Origin: Thiosocius teredinicola
GTDB taxonomy: Bacteria; Pseudomonadota; Gammaproteobacteria; Chromatiales; Chromatiaceae
Length of the DNA: 64,000 nt
Assembly (NCBI RefSeq): GCF_002009425.1
Contig: NZ_CP019936.1
Coordinates: 3,955,297 to 4,019,296 of the forward strand
Direction: 5' to 3'
A model generated the notes under the pieces. It saw nothing but the letters and a program-made list of their open reading frames with translations. It ran no database searches and was not told the origin of the DNA. Of the stretch, positions 49,817-58,908 are shown piece by piece. The position numbers and the translations under genes were made by a program. The stretch's first letter is position 1. Every line of letters begins with the position of its first letter.

Positions 49817-50224
49817 CTACGGATGCAAAAATCGATCGATGATCTTGCGCCGCAGGTCTTCCATTTCCGTTCCGCTCTTGTAGTCCGCATAGATCTCTTC
49901 GCGCGTTCGTTCAGGCAGCTTGTGATAAAAGCTGTAAGTACCAACGTGACTTCCGCGTAGGATCTCCTCGAACTCTTCTTGGGTTTCGGCCAGCTTCGCT
50001 GATTTCGTCGCATTCAGCTTAGGCCGCAACTTCCCATCGCCGGTTGTATCGGCTGTGTCGTCGCCAACCTTAGACGATTCTTCGTTCAGCAATTCGAGGT
50101 AAGGATCTTCGTCCGCAGCCGTGCACACACCGCATGCACCCAACAGCAGACACAGAGCGAATATTCGATACAACTTGTCGATGAGCGGCTTACGGTCGCA
50201 ACTCGAACAGGTGGCACCGGTCAT
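49817..50224 (-). CDS. Hypothetical exported protein, possible lipoprotein
   Basis: A 135-residue protein from ATG 50224, preceded by GGAGG. The N-terminus has three cysteines before a hydrophobic stretch (LYRIFALCLLLGACGVCTAA), so either signal-peptidase II cleavage at LLGA-C or signal-peptidase I cleavage after CTA is possible. The mature part is acidic and helical with a strong block FEEILRGSHVGTYSFYHKLP then RTREEIYADYKSGTEMEDLR, suggesting a conserved but unnamed domain. It is 46 bases upstream of the rhodanese gene on the same strand, so the two are likely co-transcribed. Confidence 0.7.
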   Translation of the reverse strand: MTGATCSSCDRKPLIDKLYRIFALCLLLGACGVCTAADEDPYLELLNEESSKVGDDTADTTGDGKLRPKLNATKSAKLAETQEEFEEILRGSHVGTYSFYHKLPERTREEIYADYKSGTEMEDLRRKIIDRFLHP

Positions 50225-50810
50225 TGTTCCTCCACTTGCACCTCCCTGCGCGCATCCGATGACATGTCGGTGGATTAAGCGAGTTAGGGAGCTCGGCAAA
50301 CTGGTTTTTGTACGCAACGTGCGACTTGTAGTGCGGCTGACATGCACTCAGGGCAATCCGCGAATCCGCGACTGCAGACCCTTCGCAAACAGCAGAAGAG
50401 GTCCGACAACCCAGAGCCAGCCGGCTCTACAGCCTCATTGCAAGTTTTAACGGCCGGAAAATCCTCAACTTTATCGTGGTAAGTGAGATGTTTCGGAGGA
50501 CACGCGCGATCGCACCCCGAAACGCGTTCGGCAATCGACGTCCCGCTGTCCCAACCGAAACCCGGCGCGCTCTCTTATGCCCGTTCTTGGTCGCGGGCTA
50601 ATATGAATTGAGGTTAAGTCTCTCTTGGCATTGCTGACGGCCGGCGACGTTTTTACCCACGCCTTACTGCATCCGGATGCTTAAGGAACCAAGTTCGCAG
50701 ACAAAAATAGCAAGCGTTCAGGTGGTCTGCAACAATAGATGTACCCGGCGCTTGCCGACGCAACCGGCATGCGAAGGCCGGCCAAAGACCCAATCTGGAG
50801 CAGTAAACCG
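50225..50810. other. Divergent intergenic region between the pil operon and gshB
   Basis: About 590 bases with no convincing gene on either strand; the two overlapping short frames are extensions of the neighbours. It must hold promoters for the minus-strand exported-protein/pil genes and for gshB. A+T-rich spots such as TAATATGAATTGAGG (~50603) and a run GACGTTTTTACC (~50650) were noted but give no clear -35/-10 pair. Confidence 0.5.
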
Positions 50811-51761
50811 ATGACCCTAGCGCTCGGCGTAGTGATGGATCCGATCGCCTCTATCAAGATTTACAAAGACAGCACGTTTGCGATGCTGCTGGAAGGACAG
50901 CGCCGGGGTTACCAGCTGTGGTACATGGAGATGAACGACCTGACCTTGCAGGCCGGCCGGTGCGTGGCCCGCATGCGGCCGCTCACGGTGGAAGACGATG
51001 CCGCCGGCTGGTTCACCCTCGGCGAGCAGGTCAGCCGGCCACTCGACGAGCTCGATGCGGTGCTGATGCGCAAAGATCCTCCTTTCGACATGGAATATGT
51101 CTACAGCACCTACCTGCTGGAGCAGGCCGAAGCCCGCGGCTGTTTGGTGGTCAACAAGCCGAGTGCGCTGCGCAACGCCAACGAAAAACTGTTCACCGCC
51201 TGGTTTTCCGACGTCTGTCCGCCGACGCTGGTCAGTCGCGAACATCGCGATTTCGACGCCTTCGTCGCCCAGCACAAGGATGTGATCGTCAAACCGCTGC
51301 ACGGCATGGGTGGTGCGTCGATCTTCCGTATCAAGTCCGATGACGCCAACAAGAATGTGATCATCGAGACCCTGACCCGCCATGGCACCGGGTACGCCAT
51401 GGCGCAGCGCTTCATCCCGGAGATCAGCCAGGGCGACAAACGCATCCTGGTGGTCGACGGCGAGGCCGTCCCCTACGCGCTGGCGCGCGTCCCGAGTGTC
51501 GGCGAAAACCGCGGCAACCTGGCCGCAGGCGGCAGCGGACACGGCATCGCCCTGAGTGACGGCGACCGCAAGATCGTCGCCGCGGTCGCACCACGATTGA
51601 AGGAAGAAGGCATCCTGTTTGCGGGACTCGACGTGATCGGCGACTACCTGACCGAGGTCAACGTCACAAGTCCGACCTGTATCCGGGAACTCGACGCGCA
51701 ATTCGGCCTCAACATCAGTGGGTCGCTGATGGACGCCATCGAACGCCGCGTTGCCGGGTAA
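50811..51761 (+). CDS. gshB: Glutathione synthetase
   Basis: Adds glycine to gamma-glutamylcysteine with ATP. From ATG 50811 (MTLALGVVMDPIASIKIYKD) it has 316 residues, the standard size; an upstream frame to 50739 is unconserved. ATP-grasp features: MRKDPPFDMEYVYSTYLLEQ, NKPSALRNANEKL, VKPLHGMGGASIFRI, RFIPEISQGDKRILVVDGE, RGNLAAGGSGHG and VIGDYLTEVNVTSPTCIREL. It is the first plus-strand gene of the gshB-tonB-yqgE-ruvX-pyr group, divergent from the pil operon as in P. aeruginosa. Confidence 0.97.
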   Translation: MTLALGVVMDPIASIKIYKDSTFAMLLEGQRRGYQLWYMEMNDLTLQAGRCVARMRPLTVEDDAAGWFTLGEQVSRPLDELDAVLMRKDPPFDMEYVYSTYLLEQAEARGCLVVNKPSALRNANEKLFTAWFSDVCPPTLVSREHRDFDAFVAQHKDVIVKPLHGMGGASIFRIKSDDANKNVIIETLTRHGTGYAMAQRFIPEISQGDKRILVVDGEAVPYALARVPSVGENRGNLAAGGSGHGIALSDGDRKIVAAVAPRLKEEGILFAGLDVIGDYLTEVNVTSPTCIRELDAQFGLNISGSLMDAIERRVAG

Positions 51762-51880
51762 GCGACGCTGTACAGCGGCTGCCGCAACCGGATCGCCGTG
51801 CTAAAGTGCGGCGGCGTTGGCGCCGATCTGGATCGCGCACCGACGCCGAATTTTCGAACTTCTTCAGTCACCGAGTACCT

Positions 51881-52774
51881 GTGGACATCAACGGCAACCT
51901 GGCATTGAGACGGACCAACGACCCGCTAGGGGTCGCACTGGTGGTCGCGCTCGCCATCCATGCCTTCTTGCTGTTCGCGGTGAGCTTTGATGTCTCGCGC
52001 GACAAACCGCCGGCCCCCGAGCGCACCCTCGACATCACGCTGGTGCAACCAAAACCCACGCCGAAGAAGAACGAAGACCCGGATTTTCTCGCCCAGCAGA
52101 CCCAAGAAGGCGGCGGCGAGGAACGGATTCAGGAGAAGCAGACCAGCCCGCTGGGCAATCCCGAGGCGACGCCGATCCCGAAACCCGCCCTGGAACTCGA
52201 ACGTTCCGGCGGCGCAGAGGTGCAACCGGAGCCGAAACCGGAAGTGGTCGCCACCAAAAAGAAGAAAGAACGCGTGGTCAGCACGCCGCCGCCCAAGCCC
52301 ACGGTCAAGGCGAAACCGCGCGCCGACGTCAGCCAGCTGCTGGCCAGCACGCAGCGTGAGATCGACCGGCTGACCGCCGAGATCGACCGTCGTAACCGCT
52401 CGGCCGCGCGCAACCATCGGCGCAAGGCGGTTAATGCGAGCACCCAGGAGTACAAGTACGCCTCTTATCTCGAGGCCTGGCGACGCAAGGTCGAGAAGAT
52501 CGGCAACCTCAACTACCCGGACGAGGCCAAGCGACGCAAGCTCTACGGCAACCTAATGATGCACGTCGCAGTGCGCGCCGACGGCACCATCGAACGGGTG
52601 CGCGTGGTGCGTTCGTCCGGCCACAAGCTGCTGGACGACGCCGCAGTACGCATCGTGCGCATGTCGTCGCCGTTCGCACCGTTCCCGCCGGAAATTCGCA
52701 AGGAAGTGGATATTCTCGATATCACCCGGACCTGGCAGTTCCTCGACGGCAACAATCTGTTCAGTTCGCGCTGA
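51881..52774 (+). CDS. tonB: TonB-like energy transducer
   Basis: Couples the inner-membrane proton gradient to outer-membrane receptors. GTG 51881 gives 297 residues; a start is hard to place because no clear ribosome site exists and the frame is open upstream. Layout: short cytoplasmic start, one TM helix (PLGVALVVALAIHAFLLFAV), Pro/Lys/Glu-rich periplasmic linker (KPTPKKNEDPD and KPEVVATKKKKERVVSTPPP), a charged helix (TQREIDRLTAEIDRRNRSAA) and a C-terminal TonB domain (YLEAWRRKVEKIGNLNYPDE, LMMHVAVRADGTIERVRVVR, SSGHKLLDDAAVRIVRMSSP). The helix before the TonB domain is TolA-like. P. aeruginosa tonB3 occupies the same place and affects twitching. No exbB/exbD nearby. Confidence 0.85.
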   Translation: MDINGNLALRRTNDPLGVALVVALAIHAFLLFAVSFDVSRDKPPAPERTLDITLVQPKPTPKKNEDPDFLAQQTQEGGGEERIQEKQTSPLGNPEATPIPKPALELERSGGAEVQPEPKPEVVATKKKKERVVSTPPPKPTVKAKPRADVSQLLASTQREIDRLTAEIDRRNRSAARNHRRKAVNASTQEYKYASYLEAWRRKVEKIGNLNYPDEAKRRKLYGNLMMHVAVRADGTIERVRVVRSSGHKLLDDAAVRIVRMSSPFAPFPPEIRKEVDILDITRTWQFLDGNNLFSSR

Positions 52775-52915
52775 TACCCGCTACCGCACGCCACGCCCGA
52801 CTGGCCGACCGCGATACGGCCCCACTGACGACCGCCGAAATCCAGGCAAGGCGTGCAGAATCGCCGTGGACGACCGCCCCTTGCCGCCACCGAACAGGCA
52901 CACGATACTGTAGAC

Positions 52916-53479
52916 ATGGATGAATCAGCGTCACTGAAGAATCAGCTTTTGATCGCGATGCCGTCGCTCGAAGACCCCAACTTCTCGCGCACGGTCACCT
53001 ACATCTGCGAACACAGCGAGCAGGGTGCCATGGGCATTGTGCTGAACCGGCCAACGGAACTGCGCCTGTCCGACGTACTCAAGCACATGCAGATCGAGGG
53101 CGGCTTCGGCGATGCCGGCGAGCAGATCGTGTTTCTCGGCGGCCCGGTCGAGGAAGAACGCGGCTTCGTGCTGCACACGCACACGTCGCCCTGGGACTCG
53201 ACCCTGGCAGTCAACGAGACCATCAGCATCACCACGTCGCGCGACATTCTCGAGGCCATGGCACGTGGCGACGGCCCAAGCCGTACGCTGGTGGCACTGG
53301 GTTATGCCGGCTGGGGCGCCGGACAACTCGAACGCGAGATGCAGGACAACGCCTGGCTGAGCGGTCCGGTCGATCAGTCCATTCTGTTCGAGCTACCGCC
53401 CGACCAACGTTGGGAGGCCGCCGCGCGCCTGCTCGGCGTCGATGTGAACCTGCTCAGCAGCGAGGCCGGCCACGCCTGA
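52916..53479 (+). CDS. yqgE: YqgE/AlgH family protein (UPF0301)
   Basis: A 187-residue cytoplasmic protein of the YqgE/AlgH family, biochemically uncharacterised. ATG 52916 (MDESASLKNQLLIAMPSLED) is chosen over an upstream start at 52853. Core motifs: NFSRTVTYICEHSEQGAMGI, VLNRPTELRLSDVL, FLGGPVEEERGFVLHT and LVALGYAGWGAGQLEREM. The stop TGA overlaps the ruvX ATG by one base, a coupling kept in many gammaproteobacteria. Confidence 0.94.
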   Translation: MDESASLKNQLLIAMPSLEDPNFSRTVTYICEHSEQGAMGIVLNRPTELRLSDVLKHMQIEGGFGDAGEQIVFLGGPVEEERGFVLHTHTSPWDSTLAVNETISITTSRDILEAMARGDGPSRTLVALGYAGWGAGQLEREMQDNAWLSGPVDQSILFELPPDQRWEAAARLLGVDVNLLSSEAGHA

Positions 53480-53877
53480 TGGAGGTCCTGCTGGGATTCG
53501 ACTACGGCACGCACAAAATCGGCGTCGCCGTCGGCCAGCCGTTGACCGGCACCGCCACGCCTTTGACGACCCTGGGCATGGTCAACCGCAAACCCGATTG
53601 GGAACGGATCGCGGCGCTGCTGGCCGAATGGAAACCGCAGGCACTGGTGGTCGGCCACCCGTTCGAGATGACCGATCGCGAGGCCAACAACGCCGAGGGT
53701 GCCAAACGCTTCGCTCGCCAGTTGCATGGACGCTTCCATCTGCCGGTGCACATGGCGGACGAGCGGCTGACCACCCGCGAGGCATGGGCCGAGCTCGGTA
53801 CGGCAGCCAACAAGGATCCAACCAAGGTAGACTCTTACGCCGCCAAACTGATCCTGGAAACCTGGTTCAATGAGTGA
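53479..53877 (+). CDS. ruvX: Holliday junction resolvase-like protein RuvX (YqgF)
   Basis: A 132-residue RNase H-like protein implicated in 16S rRNA processing and junction resolution. Start ATG 53479 (MEVLLGFDYGTHKIGVAVGQ) shares an A with the yqgE stop. Motifs: the first catalytic Asp in GFDYGTHKIGVA, VVGHPFEMTDREANNA, and the second acidic site MADERLTTREA, with VDSYAAKLILETW at the end. Its last 8 bases overlap pyrR. Confidence 0.95.
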   Translation: MEVLLGFDYGTHKIGVAVGQPLTGTATPLTTLGMVNRKPDWERIAALLAEWKPQALVVGHPFEMTDREANNAEGAKRFARQLHGRFHLPVHMADERLTTREAWAELGTAANKDPTKVDSYAAKLILETWFNE

Positions 53878-54406
53878 CCGTACACTTTTCATGAAACACG
53901 ACGCCATCCTCGACCTGATCGGGGGTATGGCGCAGGTACTGCGCAACCGTCTGCGCGACCGCGAACTCGATAATCCGGCGATGATCGGCATCCATACCGG
54001 CGGTGCCTGGATCGCCGAACTGCTTGCCGAACAACTGGATCTGCAGGAATCCACCGGATTGCTGGATATCAGCTTCTATCGTGACGACTTCACCCAGATC
54101 GGCGTCAACCCGCAGGTCAGGCCGTCGAAGATCGACTTCGACCTGGACGGCCGCAACATCATCCTGGTCGACGACGTACTGCACACCGGCCGAACGATCC
54201 GCGCGGCGATGAACGAGATCTTCGATTTCGGTCGGCCGGCCAGCATCACGCTGGTCGCATTGATCGAGCGCAGCGGGCGTGAACTGCCGGTGCAACCGGA
54301 TGTGATCGGCCTGAGCCCTCCATTGGCATTGAACGACCACATCAAACTGAACGGACCTGACCCGCTCAGCCTGGAAATTCTGCACGATAACCAGACGGCA
54401 CGCTGA
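53870..54406 (+). CDS. pyrR: PyrR bifunctional regulator / uracil phosphoribosyltransferase
   Basis: A 178-residue phosphoribosyltransferase-fold protein. In Bacillus PyrR binds pyr mRNA; in gammaproteobacteria with pyrR-pyrB order the regulatory role is less clear. The PRPP-binding loop ILVDDVLHTGRTIRAAM and DISFYRDDFTQIG are intact, as are ALIERSGRELPVQPD and the C-terminal LALNDHIKL. Starts 8 bases inside ruvX. No PyrR-binding anti-terminator loop was seen between pyrR and pyrB (23-base gap). Confidence 0.93.
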   Translation: MSDRTLFMKHDAILDLIGGMAQVLRNRLRDRELDNPAMIGIHTGGAWIAELLAEQLDLQESTGLLDISFYRDDFTQIGVNPQVRPSKIDFDLDGRNIILVDDVLHTGRTIRAAMNEIFDFGRPASITLVALIERSGRELPVQPDVIGLSPPLALNDHIKLNGPDPLSLEILHDNQTAR

Positions 54407-54429
54407 GCTACGCGGTAAACTAAAGGGCG

Positions 54430-55419
54430 ATGTCTAGCCAACCCTCGCACAAGCTGCAACTCAACGAACACGGGCGTCTGCGCCATTTCCTGACCATCGA
54501 CGGGCTGAGCCGCGATCTGCTCGTACAGATCCTCGATACCGCCGAATCGTTCGCCGCCCTGCCGGGCCGGCCGGTCAAGAAAGTACCCCTGCTGCGCGGA
54601 CGTATCATCACCAACCTGTTCTTCGAAAACAGCACACGCACACGCACCACGTTCGAACTGGCCGCCAAGCTGCTATCGGCCGACGTGATCAATTTCAATA
54701 TCAGCACCTCGGCCACCTCCAAGGGCGAAACCCTGCTGGATACGCTGCGCAACATCGAGGCGATGCATTCCGACATGTTCGTGGTGCGTCACGCCCAGTC
54801 TGGTGCCGCGCATTTCATCGCCGAGCATTGCTCGCCGCGGGTCAGCGTGATCAACGCCGGCGACGGCCGCCACTCGCATCCGACGCAGGCCATGCTCGAC
54901 ATGTTCACGATCCGCAAGCACAAGGGCGATTTCACACCGCTGCGCGTGGCGATTGTCGGTGACGTGTTGCACTCGCGCGTCGCCCGCTCGCAGATCCTGG
55001 CGCTGAATACCCTGGGGGTCAGTGAGGTGCGGATTGTCGGTCCACGCACCCTGCTGCCGACCGAGGCGCGTGCGCTCGGCGTGCATGTCTTTCACGATCT
55101 CGAGGAAGGCATCAAGGACGTCGACGTGGTGATCATGCTGCGCCTGCAGAATGAACGCATGGACGGCGCGCTGCTGCCCAACGAACATGAATACTTCCGC
55201 CTTTACGGTCTGACCGACGAGCGCCTCGAGGCCGCCAAGCCGGATGCCATTGTCATGCACCCCGGGCCGATGAACCGCGGTATCGAGATGGATTCGGAGG
55301 TCGCCGACGGCCCGCGCTCGGTGGTCCTGCAACAGGTCAGCTACGGCATCGCGGTGCGCATGGCGGTGATGTCGATGGCGATGCAGTCGCAGGCCGACCT
55401 GGCCGGAGGTGAGGCATGA
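54430..55419 (+). CDS. pyrB: Aspartate carbamoyltransferase catalytic subunit
   Basis: Joins carbamoyl phosphate and aspartate, the first committed step of pyrimidine synthesis. The 329-residue product has the carbamoyl-phosphate motif [40 protein letters not shown] and [20 protein letters not shown]. It overlaps the downstream gene by 4 bases (ATGA). Together with the metal-site-deficient dihydroorotase homologue downstream this indicates a class A-like PyrB-PyrC' complex as in Pseudomonas, in which PyrC' is needed for PyrB assembly. Confidence 0.97.
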   Translation: MSSQPSHKLQLNEHGRLRHFLTIDGLSRDLLVQILDTAESFAALPGRPVKKVPLLRGRIITNLFFENSTRTRTTFELAAKLLSADVINFNISTSATSKGETLLDTLRNIEAMHSDMFVVRHAQSGAAHFIAEHCSPRVSVINAGDGRHSHPTQAMLDMFTIRKHKGDFTPLRVAIVGDVLHSRVARSQILALNTLGVSEVRIVGPRTLLPTEARALGVHVFHDLEEGIKDVDVVIMLRLQNERMDGALLPNEHEYFRLYGLTDERLEAAKPDAIVMHPGPMNRGIEMDSEVADGPRSVVLQQVSYGIAVRMAVMSMAMQSQADLAGGEA

Positions 55420-56702
55420 GCATCAGCATCATCAACGGCCGCCTGATCGATCCGGCACACGGCATCGACGACACGCTGGATCTGCACATCGACGGCGAGA
55501 CCATCGTCGCGGTCGGCGATGCACCGGCCGAATTCGCCGCCGAAGAGGTGATCGACGCGCGCGGCTGCGTGGTCGCGCCCGGCCTGGTGGACATGGCGGC
55601 CGGGTTGCGCGAACCCGGCTACGAACACAAAGGCACGCTAGCCAGCGAGACCCTGGCCGCGGCACGCGGTGGGATCACGACGGTGCTGTGCTCACCCGAT
55701 ACCAAACCGGTTATCGACAATTCGGCGGTGGTCGAGCTGGTCCACCGCATCGCGCGCAAGCTCGGCCAGGCGCGTGTGCTGGCGACCGGCGCCCTCACCC
55801 AGGGCCTCAAAGGCGAGATGCTGGCCGAGATGGCGGCGCTCAAGCAGGCCGGCTGCGTCGCCGTCAGCAATGCCCACTTCCCGCTGGCCTCGACGCTGGT
55901 CGAACGGCGCGCACTGGAGTATGCGGCGACCTTCGGTCTACCGGTGTTCCTGCGCCCTGAAGACCGCCACCTGCGTGCCGACGGCTGCGCACACGAGGGC
56001 GTCGTGTCGGCCCGGCTCGGTCTGCCGGCCATCCCGTCGGCCGCCGAGAGCGTGGCGGTCGCGCGCGATCTCGCACTGGCCGAACACACCCAGGCCCAGG
56101 TGCATTTCCGCACCCTGTCGACCCAGACCGCAGCGCGCATGATCAGCGAGGCGCAGGCCGCCGGACTGGCGGTGACCGCCGATGTCGCTGCGCACCAACT
56201 GCACCTTACCGAGATGGATGTCGACGGCTTCGTCGCCGAGTGCAATGTGTCGCCGCCACTGCGCACGCTGGCCGATCGCGATGCACTGCGTCGCGCGGTC
56301 GCCGACGGCACCATCAGCGCAATCTGTTCCGATCACAAACCGCACGAGCCCGATGCCAAGCAACGCCCTTTCCCGGAAACGGAACCGGGCATCTCCGGCC
56401 TCGAAAGCCTGCTCGGCCTGGTGTTGCGCCTGGTCGAAGAGAAAGTGCTCGACCTGCCGACCGCGTTAGCGCGGGTTACCTGCGGCCCGGCCGATATCCT
56501 CGGCCTGCCCTACGGCCGGCTCGGCGTCGGCACCCCGGCGGATGTGTGCATCTTCGATATGGACCGTCGCTGGACGCTGAGCGCCGCGACCATGGTCAGC
56601 GAGGGTCGCAATACCCCCTTCGACGGCTGGGACTTTGCCGGCGTCATCACGCATACGATATTTAACGGCCACGTGGTCTACCGCGCTACGGACTCGAACT
56701 GA
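55416..56702 (+). CDS. pyrX: Dihydroorotase-like PyrC' (PyrX), predicted non-catalytic
   Basis: A 428-residue amidohydrolase of the dihydroorotase family. The metal motif D-x-H-x-H before LREPG reads [10 protein letters not shown] (residues 59-68), so Ala61 and Gly63 replace the two metal-ligand histidines and the enzyme cannot bind metal normally. Other family parts remain: [52 protein letters not shown]. In P. putida and P. aeruginosa such a PyrC' is an essential structural partner of PyrB. It overlaps pyrB by 4 bases and pyrK by 1. A real dihydroorotase must lie elsewhere. Confidence 0.9.
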   Translation: MSISIINGRLIDPAHGIDDTLDLHIDGETIVAVGDAPAEFAAEEVIDARGCVVAPGLVDMAAGLREPGYEHKGTLASETLAAARGGITTVLCSPDTKPVIDNSAVVELVHRIARKLGQARVLATGALTQGLKGEMLAEMAALKQAGCVAVSNAHFPLASTLVERRALEYAATFGLPVFLRPEDRHLRADGCAHEGVVSARLGLPAIPSAAESVAVARDLALAEHTQAQVHFRTLSTQTAARMISEAQAAGLAVTADVAAHQLHLTEMDVDGFVAECNVSPPLRTLADRDALRRAVADGTISAICSDHKPHEPDAKQRPFPETEPGISGLESLLGLVLRLVEEKVLDLPTALARVTCGPADILGLPYGRLGVGTPADVCIFDMDRRWTLSAATMVSEGRNTPFDGWDFAGVITHTIFNGHVVYRATDSN

Positions 56703-57562
56703 TGGAAAAACCTCACCGCGACACGATACTGGTCGAAGACGCCGAGATTCTCAGCCACGAGGCGTTTCCCGGCGATCAATTCGTCATGCGGGTCAAGGCG
56801 CCGGGTTGCGCGTCGACCGCGCTGCCCGGGCAATTCGCCCATATTAGGGTCGATCCGCAGCGGCCGATGCGCCGCCCGATCTCGATCATGCGCACCTCGG
56901 CTGACCAAGGCTGGGTGGATTTCCTCTACAAAGCGGTCGGTGAAGGCACGCAGTTACTGGCCCGGCGCGCAGTGGGAGAAACGGTCAACCTGCTCGCCCC
57001 GGTCGGCAAGCCGTTCGAGATTACGCACCAACGTCCGCTGCTGATCGGCGGTGGCGTCGGCATGCCGCCGATGATCTTCATCGCAGAATCCCTGCGCAAA
57101 ACCGATAAGCAGCCATTCGTGGTACTCGGCTCTGAGGTGCCCTTCCCTTTCACACCCCGTCCATCGCAGTTCATGCTGCCCGGTGTTCCGCCGGAGGTGA
57201 TCGCCGCTATGCCGTTGCTCGAAGACTGGGGCATACCGAGCCGCCTGGCCAGCCTGCAGGGCTATGCCGGCTGTCACGAGGGCTATGTCACCGATTTGGC
57301 GCGTCGCTGGCTGGATGGCCTGGGCGATAGCGAACGCGCACAGGTCGGCGTCTACGCCTGTGGCCCGCACCCGATGCTCGAAGCGGTTGTCGGTGTTGCG
57401 CGTGACTACGACCTGCCGGTACAGGTCTCGCTCGAAGAGTTCATGGCCTGCGCGGTCGGCGGCTGTGCCGGCTGTGTGGTCGAAGTTGCTACGGACGAAG
57501 GCCCGGCGATGAAACGTGTCTGTGTCGACGGGCCGGTGTTTGACGGCTATCGCGTCTTCTAA
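56702..57562 (+). CDS. pyrK: Dihydroorotate dehydrogenase electron transfer subunit PyrK-like flavoprotein
   Basis: A 286-residue ferredoxin-reductase-type protein that carries electrons from a class 1B dihydroorotate dehydrogenase to NAD or another acceptor. FAD binding: RRPISIMRTS; nucleotide binding: LLIGGGVGMPPMIFIAESLR and VYACGPHPMLEAV. The [2Fe-2S] cysteines are Cys250, Cys255, Cys258 and Cys274 in CAVGGCAGC...VCVDG. Start ATG 56702 overlaps the pyrX stop by one base. No pyrD is in the window, so its partner is unknown; a role as a general reductase cannot be excluded. Confidence 0.85.
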   Translation: MEKPHRDTILVEDAEILSHEAFPGDQFVMRVKAPGCASTALPGQFAHIRVDPQRPMRRPISIMRTSADQGWVDFLYKAVGEGTQLLARRAVGETVNLLAPVGKPFEITHQRPLLIGGGVGMPPMIFIAESLRKTDKQPFVVLGSEVPFPFTPRPSQFMLPGVPPEVIAAMPLLEDWGIPSRLASLQGYAGCHEGYVTDLARRWLDGLGDSERAQVGVYACGPHPMLEAVVGVARDYDLPVQVSLEEFMACAVGGCAGCVVEVATDEGPAMKRVCVDGPVFDGYRVF

Positions 57563-57566
57563 GAAC

Positions 57567-57594
57567 GCGGCGATGCACTCGCACCGCCGTTTTC
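57567..57594 (+). terminator. Terminator of the pyr operon
   Basis: CGGCG (57568-57572), TGC, loop ACTC, GCA and CGCCG (57585-57589) form a stem with one A-C mismatch, followed by TTTT (57590-57593), 5 bases after the pyrK stop. The convergent pilU gene ends 8 bases further on. Confidence 0.65.
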
Positions 57595-57600
57595 CCCTAT

Positions 57601-58716
57601 CTATTCGTTGAGGAAGCTCATCTTGCCCGCGTCGCGGTTCAGCGCGTTCGGGCTGGTATCGCCGAGCTTGATCATCAGGCGCACCTCATTGGCCGAATCG
57701 GCGTGATGCAACGCATCCTCCTGGGTGATCTCGCCGCGGCGGAACGCGTCGTACAGGGCCTGATCGAAAGTGATCATGCCGTGCTCGGTAGAGCGCTTCA
57801 TCAGCTCTTTGAGCTTGTGGATCTCGCCCTTGAGAATCAGGTCGGATACGAGCGGCGTATTCAGCAAAACCTCGGTGATCGCGCGCCGGCCATTGCCGTC
57901 CGGACGACGTACCAGTTGCTGCGCAACGATACCGCGCAGGTTCAATGAAAGATCCATCAGGATCTGCTCGTGCTGATCTTCCGGGAAGAAGTGCAATATG
58001 CGATCGAGCGCCTGGTTGGCGTTGTTGGCGTGCAAGGTGGTCAGTACCAGGTGGCCGGTCTCGGCGAAAGTAATGGCGTGTTCCATCGCTTCACGGGTAC
58101 GGATCTCGCCGATCATGATCACATCGGGCGCCTGGCGCAGCGTGTTGCGCAACGCCACCTCGTACGACTCGGTATCGATGCCGACCTCACGCTGGGTGAC
58201 GATGCAGCCCGCATGTGAATGCAGGAACTCGATCGGGTCTTCGATGCTGATGATGTGGCCGGTGCTGTTCTGGTTGCGGTAACCGAGCATGGCCGCCAGC
58301 GAGGTCGACTTACCGGTACCGGTCGCGCCGACGAAGAACACGATACCGCGATTGGCCATCGCCAGCTCAGTGATGGTGCTCGGCAGTCCGAGCATATCGA
58401 GCGTCGGTATGCGGGTTTCGATGCGCCGCAGCACCATGCCGATGGCGTCGCGCTGAACGAAAGCACTGACGCGGAAGCGGCCGATCTTGCTGGCGGTGAA
58501 CGCGAAGTTGCACTCCTTGGTGTGCATGAACTCGTCGCGCTGTTCCGGCGTCATCAATGACAGCGTCAGCTCGCGCGTCTGCGCTGCATCGAGCTTGGTC
58601 TTGGAGACCGGCTTGATATGCCCGTGGACCTTGATGCTCGGCGCTACGCCGGCGGTGATGAACAGATCCGATGCTTCTTTGCGCACCATCAGATCCAGGA
58701 TGTTGTTGAAATCCAT
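57601..58716 (-). CDS. pilU: Type IV pilus retraction ATPase PilU
   Basis: A PilT-like hexameric ATPase in the cytoplasm that assists pilus retraction. The 371-residue protein has Walker A GATGTGKSTSLAAM, Walker B region DVIMIGEIRTREAMEHA, and AETGHLVLTTLHANNANQAL. The C-terminal extension (ADSANEVRLMIKLG, NALNRDAGKMSFLNE) is characteristic of PilU and absent from PilT; the AIRNLIRE motif of PilT is not present. It lies downstream of pilT with a 192-base gap. Confidence 0.94.
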   Translation of the reverse strand: MDFNNILDLMVRKEASDLFITAGVAPSIKVHGHIKPVSKTKLDAAQTRELTLSLMTPEQRDEFMHTKECNFAFTASKIGRFRVSAFVQRDAIGMVLRRIETRIPTLDMLGLPSTITELAMANRGIVFFVGATGTGKSTSLAAMLGYRNQNSTGHIISIEDPIEFLHSHAGCIVTQREVGIDTESYEVALRNTLRQAPDVIMIGEIRTREAMEHAITFAETGHLVLTTLHANNANQALDRILHFFPEDQHEQILMDLSLNLRGIVAQQLVRRPDGNGRRAITEVLLNTPLVSDLILKGEIHKLKELMKRSTEHGMITFDQALYDAFRRGEITQEDALHHADSANEVRLMIKLGDTSPNALNRDAGKMSFLNE

Positions 58717-58908
58717 ACCGGCCTCTCTCGCTCTGGTGTACCGCGTCGCCCTTGTTACCCGGGCTTTGCGGCGCGTTTAGCGAAAAAGACCACATTACGC
58801 GCACCGCGTCCAGTGGATCGCGCGGTAAAACGCCTGCGATTCCTGGTGCGCACCCCCAGCATTTCGGCGATCGACAGACCGCCATACGGACCGAGGCGCG
58901 CCCAGAGC
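58717..58908. other. Gap between pilT and pilU
   Basis: A 192-base non-coding stretch. No clear terminator or promoter boxes stand out; a GC-rich run (GTCGCCCTTGTTACCCGGGC region near 58745-58765) forms no strong stem. pilU may need its own promoter here. Confidence 0.4.

Noticed and set aside
53410-53478. Upstream extension of ruvX (23 extra codons)
   Set aside because: This part lies inside yqgE and is arginine-rich; the conserved MEVLLGFDYG start at 53479 shares its A with the yqgE stop.
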